A stretch of 64,000 nucleotides of DNA from Pirellulaceae bacterium (GTDB taxonomy: Bacteria > Planctomycetota > Planctomycetia > Pirellulales > Pirellulaceae): assembly GCA_020852965.1 (NCBI GenBank), contig JADYZV010000140.1, forward strand, positions 1 to 64,000. Direction: 5' to 3'. The notes below the pieces were generated by a model. That model worked only from the letters and a program-made list of their open reading frames with translations, was not told the DNA's origin and made no database searches. This document shows, piece by piece, positions 53,696 through 60,836 of this stretch (its first letter is position 1; each line of letters starts with the position of its first letter). A program made the position numbers and the translations under genes.

Positions 53696-54772
53696 ATGAT
53701 GAATTTCTCACCACTCTTGGCCCAGCAGGGCCCCAATGATACTGCCGCGATTATGATGATTTTGGCGGCAGTTGCGATCATTATTGTGATGATCGGATTG
53801 TTTGCCATCGTGGCGAATTTCTTTTGGCTGTGGGCGCAGTCGTTCACCACGGGGGCCGGAATCGGCCTGAGCGATCTAATCGGCATGTGGTTTCGACGCG
53901 TCGACGCGAGAACCATCGTCCGATCGAAGATCATGAGCGTGCAAGCGGGGTTGGGGAACAACGAAATCACCAGCGCTGAGCTCGAAGCACACTACTTGGC
54001 TGGAGGCAATGTGCCGCAGGTCATCCGCGCCATGATAGCGGCGCGAAAATCAAAGATGATCAACCTCGAATTTCGTCAGGCGGCAGCCATCGACCTGGCC
54101 GGACGTGACATCTTGGAGGCCGTGCAAACCAGCGTTTATCCTAAAGTGATCGACTGTCCTCCCAAAGGCGCCGCGCGTTCTTCTCTCGATGCCGTAGCCA
54201 AGGATGGGATTCAGCTCAAGGTCAAAGCGCGCGTAACGGTCCGAGCCAACTTGGCGCAGTTGATCGGTGGTGCGGGTGAAGAGACGATCATTGCCCGAGT
54301 CGGAGAAGGGATTGTTAGTGCGATTGGTTCAGCCGGTCAACACAAGATTGTGCTCGAAAATCCAGACGTGATCTCCAAAGCTGTCTTGGCCAAACGTCTC
54401 GATTCGCAAACCGCCTTCGAGATTGTCTCGATCGATATCGCAGACATCGACGTGGGGGAGAATATCGGTGCACGCTTGCAGGCCGATACGGCCGAGGCGG
54501 ATATGCGAGTCGCGCGAGCTCGGGCCGAGAGCCGCCGGGCCGCTGCGGTTGCAGTCGAACAAGAAATGAACGCAAATATCGAAATGAGCCGCGCCAAATT
54601 GGTCGAGGCCGAAGCGGATGTTCCCAAGGCGATGGCAGAGGCATTCGCGTCGGGCACTTTATCAATTATGGACTACTATCGTCTCAAGAACGTCGACGCG
54701 GACACCAAGATGCGCACGAGCATCGCCGACGTGGGTGATCGCGATAAACCAGCAATACAGGCTGTTAGTTAA
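53696..54772 (+). CDS. floA: Flotillin-like membrane protein FloA
   Basis: A 358-residue FloA/UPF0365 protein, which forms membrane microdomains. An N-terminal hydrophobic hairpin ([20 protein letters not shown]) is followed by [20 protein letters not shown], then the band-7/SPFH region ([32 protein letters not shown]-like [13 protein letters not shown]). The C-terminal part has the Ala/Glu-rich repeats ([19 protein letters not shown]). It is the usual length for the family. ATG at 53696 or 53699 is possible. It is immediately followed (11 bp) by a small partner-like gene, so the two probably share a transcript. Confidence 0.95.
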   Translation: MMNFSPLLAQQGPNDTAAIMMILAAVAIIIVMIGLFAIVANFFWLWAQSFTTGAGIGLSDLIGMWFRRVDARTIVRSKIMSVQAGLGNNEITSAELEAHYLAGGNVPQVIRAMIAARKSKMINLEFRQAAAIDLAGRDILEAVQTSVYPKVIDCPPKGAARSSLDAVAKDGIQLKVKARVTVRANLAQLIGGAGEETIIARVGEGIVSAIGSAGQHKIVLENPDVISKAVLAKRLDSQTAFEIVSIDIADIDVGENIGARLQADTAEADMRVARARAESRRAAAVAVEQEMNANIEMSRAKLVEAEADVPKAMAEAFASGTLSIMDYYRLKNVDADTKMRTSIADVGDRDKPAIQAVS

Positions 54773-54783
54773 GGGACCACGAC

Positions 54784-55293
54784 ATGCCCAGCGATTTGGA
54801 GAAATTCCTACAACAGGCGGCCGAGCGACTAGCGCAGAAAGTCAATGAAGCTCAGAGACCGCCTCCCAAAAAACCGCCCATAGCGCCGCGCGCTGCGCAA
54901 TCGCAGCGCCCACCCAAATCGATTCGCTCCTCCGAACGCCGTCCCATGGCCATCGAGGACGAGATCGTGGAAGCGGAAGTCATCGAAACCTCTCGCCGTG
55001 AAGATGGCCCCAATCCGTTGAGTAGCATCGATACTCGGCCCGGTCTCGCGCAAGCCATCTCACAGACCGATGAGCGTATGGCTGGACATATGCACGATGT
55101 GTTCGACCATGATGTTAGCAAACTGCGCAAGCCTTCGGCAGCTCTCAAATCATCAGTCAAAGGTGAAACCGAAAAGAGTATCGATCTTCACCGCCGCGAA
55201 CAACAGGTAAGTCCATTTATCCAGATGCTGCGACAACCCGATTCTCTAAAAGCAGCCTTTATCGCCAGCGAGGTTTTCAAACGTAAGTTCTAG
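54784..55293 (+). CDS. Hypothetical protein cotranscribed with floA
   Basis: A 169-residue protein of unknown function. The N-terminal 25 residues form a charged helix (PSDLEKFLQQAAERLAQKVN). A long Pro/Arg/Ser-rich stretch follows and is probably disordered. The C-terminus (SPFIQMLRQPDSLKAAFIAS, EVFKRKF) looks conserved and helical. There is no signal peptide, TM segment or enzyme motif. Position directly after floA suggests a cytosolic partner of the flotillin assembly; this rests on context alone. Confidence 0.7.
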   Translation: MPSDLEKFLQQAAERLAQKVNEAQRPPPKKPPIAPRAAQSQRPPKSIRSSERRPMAIEDEIVEAEVIETSRREDGPNPLSSIDTRPGLAQAISQTDERMAGHMHDVFDHDVSKLRKPSAALKSSVKGETEKSIDLHRREQQVSPFIQMLRQPDSLKAAFIASEVFKRKF

Positions 55294-55425
55294 CCAATTC
55301 CCAAACGACTAAGTATGCAATGGAACTCTTGCTTGGAGGCTTCTAGCGAACTGGCACTCTATCTAAAGCCGCCTCATCGGCGATAGCTATTTCAATTCTT
55401 GCATCAGAATCCTTGAAAATCTTCC

Positions 55426-56595
55426 ATGGGACGAGTGAACTGCATCCAATCGTCGCAAATGGAGTTCCACGCGTTGAAAACAGAGCGAACCCTGGTGCTG
55501 TTGGGAATCGGCCACACCAACGCACACATTGTTCGGCAGTGGGCAATCCATCCAATCCCCAACTGCCGGCTCGTGTGTATCTCGAAGTTCCCAATGGCAA
55601 CCTATTCAGGCATGCTTCCGGGGACGCTAGCGAAGCAGTTTGCGTCCAACGAAATGGAAATCGAACTGGCTCCATTAGCCCAACGTGCGGCTGCCGAACT
55701 GATTCTTGGCGACGTGGTTGGTTTGGATGTCGATAGGCAAACGCTGAAATTTGCAAACCGAGAACCGCTTCACTACGACACCTTGTCAATCGGCGTAGGA
55801 TCCATGCCGGCTGGCTGGGACGAATTCGACTCCCCGGCGTTAATCCCCATCAAGCCGATGCAAACCTTCGTGGATCGGCTCGAAAAGCGGCTTGAACTAT
55901 GTGGCACTTCGGCGCGATGCGTGGTCGTCGGTGGCGGAGTCGCAGGTGTCGAAATCGCACTGTGCTTGCGCGCAAGATTGTCTTCACCTTCGTCGCGGAA
56001 ATCCCATTCCATTTCCATCGTCACAAGTGGCGATGAGATTGCTGGCGGGATGTGTCAGAGAAGCCAACGTAGATTGTTGCATCTGTTGAACGAGCGATCT
56101 ATCGAAGTGGTGAAGGGTTTTCGAGTTACCCAAGTTGAAGAATCCGCCATCGCCGACGCGGAGGGCAAGTGGCAGGCGGCAGATGTAGTCATTTGGGCAA
56201 CCGGGGCCGTTCCACCGCCGATTCTAACACAATTTGGGCTACCGACGGACGAACGAGGTTTCTTGACTACCACGTCGACTCTACTCACGACGGCGGGATA
56301 TCCAATTTTTGTCGTTGGCGATTCGGGAACCATCGAATCCGATCCCGCCCCTAAGGCTGGCGTGACTGCCGTTCGACAGGCACCTGTCCTATGGCACAAT
56401 CTGCAAGCGACCTTTGATACGTCCCGATCGATGAAAGCGTTTCATCCGCAAGCTGACTTTCTGAAAATCGTCAACACGGGTGATGGGAAGGCGCTGCTCG
56501 AATATCACGGATGGACGTTTCATGCTCGCTGGTGCTGGCGGCTCAAGTGTTGGATCGATCGGAGCTTTGTGCGTAAGTATCAGACTAGTCGCTAA
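55426..56595 (+). CDS. FAD-dependent pyridine-nucleotide oxidoreductase (SelD-associated type)
   Basis: A 389-residue flavoprotein of the NDH-2/disulfide-reductase superfamily. The FAD dinucleotide fold reads LVLLGIGHTNAHIVRQW; the NAD(P) site reads RCVVVGGGVAGVEIALCL; FVVGDSG marks the second FAD contact. The motif PYSGMLPG-like ATYSGMLPGTLAKQF and the C-terminal INTGDG-like IVNTGDGKALLEYHGW match the oxidoreductase domain fused to or paired with selenophosphate synthase (SelD). No SelD gene is in the window, so here it stands alone. Physiological donor and acceptor are unknown. The start is uncertain; an ATG at 55459 is another option. Confidence 0.82.
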   Translation: MGRVNCIQSSQMEFHALKTERTLVLLGIGHTNAHIVRQWAIHPIPNCRLVCISKFPMATYSGMLPGTLAKQFASNEMEIELAPLAQRAAAELILGDVVGLDVDRQTLKFANREPLHYDTLSIGVGSMPAGWDEFDSPALIPIKPMQTFVDRLEKRLELCGTSARCVVVGGGVAGVEIALCLRARLSSPSSRKSHSISIVTSGDEIAGGMCQRSQRRLLHLLNERSIEVVKGFRVTQVEESAIADAEGKWQAADVVIWATGAVPPPILTQFGLPTDERGFLTTTSTLLTTAGYPIFVVGDSGTIESDPAPKAGVTAVRQAPVLWHNLQATFDTSRSMKAFHPQADFLKIVNTGDGKALLEYHGWTFHARWCWRLKCWIDRSFVRKYQTSR

Positions 56596-56664
56596 ACAAT
56601 TTGCGTCGATTCGCCGATTTCGTATAAGCAGGTTACTGATCCTCTGCCTTAATTCCCGAAATAC

Positions 56665-57993
56665 TCACACCACGGAGTAGCCGCGTTTTTCCAGTTCTGC
56701 CTTGAGCACTGCCTTGGCATCGTCTTCACCATGTACCAAGCGAATTGCTTTGGGAGGCTCGGACATGCCCTCCACGAATCGCAGCAGATCGGATTGATCG
56801 GCGTGGGCCGAGTAGCCGCTGAGCTGATGCACTTGGGCTCTGATGTCGTACCGCTTGCCATCCAATTTGACCCAATCGGTATCCTGGATATAACGTCCGG
56901 GCGTGCCGTAAGCCTGGTAGCCTACAAAGATCACGTCGCAGGTAGGATCTCCCAAGAATTCCTTCAAATAGTTGACTACACGTCCACCAGCACACATGCC
57001 ACTGGCGGCAATCACGATCGCGGGAAGCTTAGAATCTTTTAAGTACTGAATCGTATCGCGATGTTCGTTGTGATCACCGATCTGCACCAAGTTGTTGAAC
57101 ACCAGCGGTTGATCGTCGTAGGTCAACACCTGCTTGGCTTCATCGTCCCAGTACTCGCGCATGTCGTCATAGATTTCGGTGAAACGCGAAGCGAGTGGCG
57201 AATCGACGAGCACATCGACGGCGCGCATCAGCGAACAGCCCTGGCGTTTTTCCACCCGTGCAAAAATCCCATTCAACTCATAGAGCAGTTCTTGCGTGCG
57301 CCCGACGCTAAAGGCTGGAATGATCGTCACCCCCTTGTTCTCGAGCGTCCGACAGATAATTTTTTCAAGTTGCTCTACACGTTCTTCGCGACCAACGTGA
57401 TTGCGATTGCCATAAGTGCTTTCCAATACAAGGAAATCTGCTCGCTCTGGGCTCTGCGGATCTTTTAGCAACGGTTGATGGCGACTGCCAAGGTCACCAC
57501 TGAACACAAATCGTTCCCCCTCGTGCTCGACTTCCACAATCGCCGAGCCGAGCACGTGCCCTGCGGGCATAAGGCGCAATTCGACTCCACCGTCCAAATG
57601 GTGCCACTTGGCAAAAGCCAGCGGACGAATGTGCTTGCGAAGGTCGCTCAGGAATCGCTCGATCAAACGCTTGTTGCGCGTGACTCCCACGCGGATCGCG
57701 TCTTCCAACATCAACGGCAATAGCTTGGCCGTCGGCGGTGTACAATAGATGGGCCCATTAAAGCCGGCAGCAATCAAATATGGGATGCGTCCCACGTGGT
57801 CCAAGTGAACGTGCGTGACAATCAACCCATCGACGCCATCGAGCGAAAATTCGATCTTCTCTTGATCGCGATCTTTGGCGTCGGCCCCTTGGAACATGCC
57901 GCAGTCGACCAGCATCGAACGGGTTGAGCTAATGAATAACTGGTGACACGAACCTGTTACTCCCGTGAGCGCTCCATGGTGAACAACGTGCAT
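56665..57993 (-). CDS. Beta-CASP metallo-beta-lactamase nuclease
   Basis: A 442-residue MBL-fold/beta-CASP protein, the family of RNA-processing nucleases related to CPSF73. The metal motif HVHLDHVGRIP, AGHVLGSA and VFSGDLG lie in the N-terminal MBL domain. The beta-CASP part has STYGNR and PAFSVGRTQELLYELN. The last part has AASGMCAGGR, GYQAYGTPGR and the final SGYSAHADQSDL. It probably cleaves RNA. The ATG at 57993 has GGAG six bases upstream; the frame stays open to 58107, but that part lies in intergenic repeat-like DNA. It is convergent with the FAD oxidoreductase gene. Confidence 0.92.
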   Translation of the reverse strand: MHVVHHGALTGVTGSCHQLFISSTRSMLVDCGMFQGADAKDRDQEKIEFSLDGVDGLIVTHVHLDHVGRIPYLIAAGFNGPIYCTPPTAKLLPLMLEDAIRVGVTRNKRLIERFLSDLRKHIRPLAFAKWHHLDGGVELRLMPAGHVLGSAIVEVEHEGERFVFSGDLGSRHQPLLKDPQSPERADFLVLESTYGNRNHVGREERVEQLEKIICRTLENKGVTIIPAFSVGRTQELLYELNGIFARVEKRQGCSLMRAVDVLVDSPLASRFTEIYDDMREYWDDEAKQVLTYDDQPLVFNNLVQIGDHNEHRDTIQYLKDSKLPAIVIAASGMCAGGRVVNYLKEFLGDPTCDVIFVGYQAYGTPGRYIQDTDWVKLDGKRYDIRAQVHQLSGYSAHADQSDLLRFVEGMSEPPKAIRLVHGEDDAKAVLKAELEKRGYSVV

Positions 57994-58155
57994 CGATGGC
58001 TCCATATAGTTAGTCGTGGATCGCTCCACCGGTCCATGTTGGGATAGTCGTGGGTCGCCCTGCCGGACCATGCATTCGGCGATCGGCCAATCCGTGCTCA
58101 ACTCCAAAGGTGGCTATAAAGCAACTGATCGGCGGAGCGATCAGCGACTGTTTCC

Positions 58156-58713
58156 TCACCCCACCATCAGCTCGATCAAACTGCGACAAAAATCGGGCAG
58201 ATCCTCGGGGCGGCGACTGCTGACCGAATTGCGATCCACGACGACCGAGCTATCTTCATAAATGGCACCCGCGTTAATCAAATCATCCTTGATTCCAGGA
58301 GAACCAGTCACGCGCACTCCACGATAGATTCCAGCAGAAATGGGAATCCAACCTCCGTGGCAAATTGCCGCAACAGGTTTTCCGTCCGTAAAGAACTCGC
58401 GAACGATTTCGAGCACCCGTGGTAGACGACGCAAGCGATCGGGCATAAAGCCACCAGGGACCACCAACGCTTGAAACTCGCGAGTCTCTACGCTGTCAAT
58501 TGCGATATCAGAACGGCTCGGGTAGCCATGCTTGCCTGCATACTCGGTAGCCGCCTGCTCGCCGGCGACGACTACCGTGGCTCCAGCTTCTATCAGTCGT
58601 AGTTTGGGATACCACAGCTCGAGGTCTTCGTACACTTCGCCGGTGAACATCAGCACTCGTTGGCCCGCCAAAGGAAGCGGCGACAGGCTGGATTTATCGC
58701 GACTATTGGCCAT
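58156..58713 (-). CDS. DJ-1/PfpI family protein
   Basis: A 185-residue class I glutamine-amidotransferase-like fold of the PfpI/DJ-1 group. VLMFTGEVYEDLELWYPKLR starts the domain, followed by ALVVPGGFMPDRLRR, and the nucleophile elbow AICHGGW with Cys and His. Family members are reported as deglycases, proteases or chaperones; no specific activity is claimed. It begins 2 bp after the stop of the TPR gene, so it is the last gene of a YjbQ-TPR-PfpI operon. Confidence 0.9.
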   Translation of the reverse strand: MANSRDKSSLSPLPLAGQRVLMFTGEVYEDLELWYPKLRLIEAGATVVVAGEQAATEYAGKHGYPSRSDIAIDSVETREFQALVVPGGFMPDRLRRLPRVLEIVREFFTDGKPVAAICHGGWIPISAGIYRGVRVTGSPGIKDDLINAGAIYEDSSVVVDRNSVSSRRPEDLPDFCRSLIELMVG

Positions 58714-58715
58714 GG

Positions 58716-59054
58716 CTACTTCATCGCCTCCAACCGCCGCGATTCGGCCATCGCGTCTTCGGCGAGCTGGATGTATTGGTGCTCTTGCGTCCCAGCGAAC
58801 GCGCGTTGGTAGGTAACGCTCATGGCCGTGAAGTTGAATGGCTCATTGGGTTCGATCTGACAAGCTTTCTGACCGTGTGAGATCGCCTGATCGTATTTAC
58901 CCTGCACGGTGTAAATGCGTCCCAGCGTCAAGTGCGTCAACACATGATTGGGATCCTCCGCAAGGATCTCATTGAGCAACAGGGCAGCTTCGTCGAGCTT
59001 TCCTTCGTCCTTGAGCTTTTCAGCCGCATTATACTTTTGCATCGTTTCGGTCAT
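58716..59054 (-). CDS. Small TPR-repeat protein
   Basis: A 112-residue all-helical protein with about three tetratricopeptide repeats (AEKLKDEGKLDEAALLLNEI, HLTLGRIYTVQGKYDQAISH). Such repeats bind other proteins. The frame extends to 59126, but the ATG at 59054 begins the conserved part and has AGGAG about 12 bases upstream. It sits between yjbQ and the PfpI gene in the same direction. Its partner is unknown. Confidence 0.85.
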   Translation of the reverse strand: MTETMQKYNAAEKLKDEGKLDEAALLLNEILAEDPNHVLTHLTLGRIYTVQGKYDQAISHGQKACQIEPNEPFNFTAMSVTYQRAFAGTQEHQYIQLAEDAMAESRRLEAMK

Positions 59055-59168
59055 GGTTATATCTATATCTCCTGTACTTGGTATTCGAGTTCGTACCCGC
59101 GACCTTTTCGCAGCGGCACGTAACATACCACATGTTCGATCCTCAAACAGCCATAAGCGATTGCTAGA

Positions 59169-59594
59169 TCACTTGGCTTGTCCCTGAATTGTGACGATCA
59201 GTCGCCGAGCTCCAGCCTGATTGCGATGCTCGCACAGGTAGATCCCTTGCCAAGTTCCCAGCGCCAACCGACCGTTGCGAATGGGAGCCGACACCGAAGC
59301 CCCCAACAGGGACGATTTTACGTGAGCTGGCATGTCGTCAGCACCTTCGATCGTGTGGTTCAACGGCATACCTCGCTCGGGAACCATATGATTGAAGTAA
59401 GTTTCCATGTCGACGCGCACATCCGGATCCGCATTCTCGTTGATCGTGAGGCTGGCGGAGGTATGCAGGATAAACAGATGAAACAGGCCGATTGTGATTT
59501 GTTGGAGCTGCGGAACCTGCTCTAGCACTTCGCCGGTTACTAGGTGAAAACCGCGACGACGAGGCGACAAACTAAACTCGTGCTGCAACCACAT
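59169..59594 (-). CDS. yjbQ: YjbQ family (UPF0047) protein
   Basis: A 141-residue YjbQ/UPF0047 protein. The conserved stretch LHTSASLTINENADPDVRVD and the metal-like GTWQGIYLCEHR are both present. Members have weak thiamine-phosphate synthase activity in some reports; the real role is unsettled. It is the first gene of the YjbQ-TPR-PfpI operon. The gap to the TPR gene is about 110 bp. Confidence 0.93.
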   Translation of the reverse strand: MWLQHEFSLSPRRRGFHLVTGEVLEQVPQLQQITIGLFHLFILHTSASLTINENADPDVRVDMETYFNHMVPERGMPLNHTIEGADDMPAHVKSSLLGASVSAPIRNGRLALGTWQGIYLCEHRNQAGARRLIVTIQGQAK

Positions 59595-60123
59595 GGCTCG
59601 TTCCTTTCGCTTTTGCTGATTCCAAAGTGTCCAATGTTATCCTTCCGCGCAGTGCGCTCGCAAAATTATTTTTGCACTGCCAACACCTGATTCTCGCTTT
59701 GCGTCTACCCACATTGTGGCTCATCGACGACAATCAACGGGGCTATTCTACCCAAACTAACGGATTCTGATGATGGTGAGAAACACACCATAAACAAACG
59801 ATCAGGGGACCAGCAACAACCTCACGCACAATTGGGCTTGACAGCACTTTCCAAAACTCGCATTCGCACTGCAAACTCAAGCTGATTGGACCAGTTGGAT
59901 TTGTGCGACCAAGAGTAAACACTGCAATGCCTGCATCGACGCAATGCCCGAAAAATATAAAATATTTTCTTGACTTCGGTCCATAGACGTGAATAATCGC
60001 ATCTGTGGATTGAACCATCTCTGATGCGACCGCTTTCGTTTCCAGCCAAATTCGTGTTGCACACAATTCGATACAAATAAAAATCCAACTTGCTGTTTCA
60101 AATATTTAGTTGAGGACCCCGTT
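59595..60123. other. AT-rich non-coding leader region
   Basis: 529 bp without a convincing gene, lower in GC than its surroundings. It contains an A/T tract near 59951-59968 and a promoter-like site at 59970-59997 reading rightward into the small gene at 60124, leaving a leader of about 120 nt. Confidence 0.5.
59970..59997 (+). promoter_or_regulatory. Sigma70-type promoter for the 75-residue gene
   Basis: TTGACT (59970-59975) and AATAAT (59992-59997) are 16 bases apart, five of six matches each, with an A/T tract just upstream resembling an UP element. Transcription would begin near 60004. Confidence 0.5.
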
Positions 60124-60351
60124 ATGAGCGACGTTTGCAAGAATGTCTTCGAAGCCATCTTGAAGTATGGACATGATGAAGACTTCGATCCCGAGATCAA
60201 CGATAACTTCCAGCCGACGGACGCCCCTGCGGGATCGGCGGAAAAGATCGAAATTTTGCGTCAACGAGTCGGCTGTGGCCAGCCGCTGTGGCACCGCGAT
60301 GACCGGGTTGACTATGCAGGCCTAACCGGTGTCATCCGCCCCCGTGAGTAG
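60124..60351 (+). CDS. Small conserved-looking protein, 75 residues
   Basis: A compact acidic protein: DEDFDPEINDNFQPTDAP in the middle and EKIEILRQRVGCGQPLWHRD, then YAGLTGVIRPRE at the end. No enzyme motif or TM segment is seen, and I cannot assign it to a named family. It looks highly expressed: a clear GAGGA seven bases before the ATG, a good promoter and a strong terminator. One cysteine is followed by a tryptophan-rich segment. Alternatively it may act as a small regulatory or ribosome-associated protein. Confidence 0.75.
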   Translation: MSDVCKNVFEAILKYGHDEDFDPEINDNFQPTDAPAGSAEKIEILRQRVGCGQPLWHRDDRVDYAGLTGVIRPRE

Positions 60352-60360
60352 TTGCCTCTA

Positions 60361-60387
60361 ATGTAGCCCGACGCTCCGCCGTCGGAA
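60361..60387 (-). repeat. REP-like hairpin (CCGACG..CGTCGG family)
   Basis: Inverted copy reading TGTAGCCCGACGCTCCGCCG on the plus strand, between the small gene and its terminator. Confidence 0.85.
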
Positions 60388-60457
60388 CTCCCACCTACAA
60401 CACACACACCCGCCCTGGCAAATCTCCCTGAGCAACTCGCTCGCGAAACTATAAAGA

Positions 60458-60492
60458 AAGCGGCCTGAGTCCCAACTCAGGCCGCTTTTTTT
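60458..60492 (+). terminator. Strong rho-independent terminator
   Basis: Perfect 12-bp stem AAGCGGCCTGAG/CTCAGGCCGCTT with loop TCCCAA, followed directly by a T run. It lies 107 bp after the small gene at 60124 and should end its transcript. Confidence 0.93.
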
Positions 60493-60644
60493 GCGTCTCC
60501 ATCACACGCGGCCGAAGGGGTAATCTGTTTGACCGCGTCAGCGCTGTCGCGTGGTTTCAACGCTACGAATGAGGACCTTTAGTGACGCATTGTTTCCATG
60601 GGCATCCTGGAATAGGCTCGTAGCAACCGCTGCGCAGTACAGGC

Positions 60645-60680
60645 ATAGACCCCAGCTAGCTTGTCTCGCTGGTGAAACAG
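60645..60680 (+). repeat. Hairpin repeat with AGCTTGTCT loop
   Basis: ACCCCAGCTAGCTTGTCTCG followed by CTGG. The CCAGC/GCTGG stem again differs from the other members of the family (1-127, 30364, 34983) while the loop core is kept. Confidence 0.6.
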
Positions 60681-60717
60681 TTTTGGCGCTAGCCGATCTC
60701 TCGCCGTCCCAGGAGGT

Positions 60718-60745
60718 TCCGACGGCGGAGCGTCGGGCCACATTG
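60718..60745 (+). repeat. REP-like hairpin (CCGACG..CGTCGG family)
   Basis: TTCCGACGGCGGAGCGTCGG followed by GCCACATT, lying about 35 bp upstream of a TATAAT box. Confidence 0.85.
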
Positions 60746-60779
60746 AAGAACCGCCACTCAACTGGCACGGCGTTTCGGT

Positions 60780-60785
60780 TATAAT
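60780..60785 (+). promoter_or_regulatory. Perfect TATAAT -10 box before the PSCyt1 gene
   Basis: TATAAT sits 51 bp before the ATG at 60837. A -35 box at the right distance is poor, so this is a partial promoter call. Confidence 0.35.
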
Positions 60786-60836
60786 AGAGGTCCAAGCCTT
60801 GCCTCGCTTTGTCCCACCTTAGCTTTTGAGCTCCCC

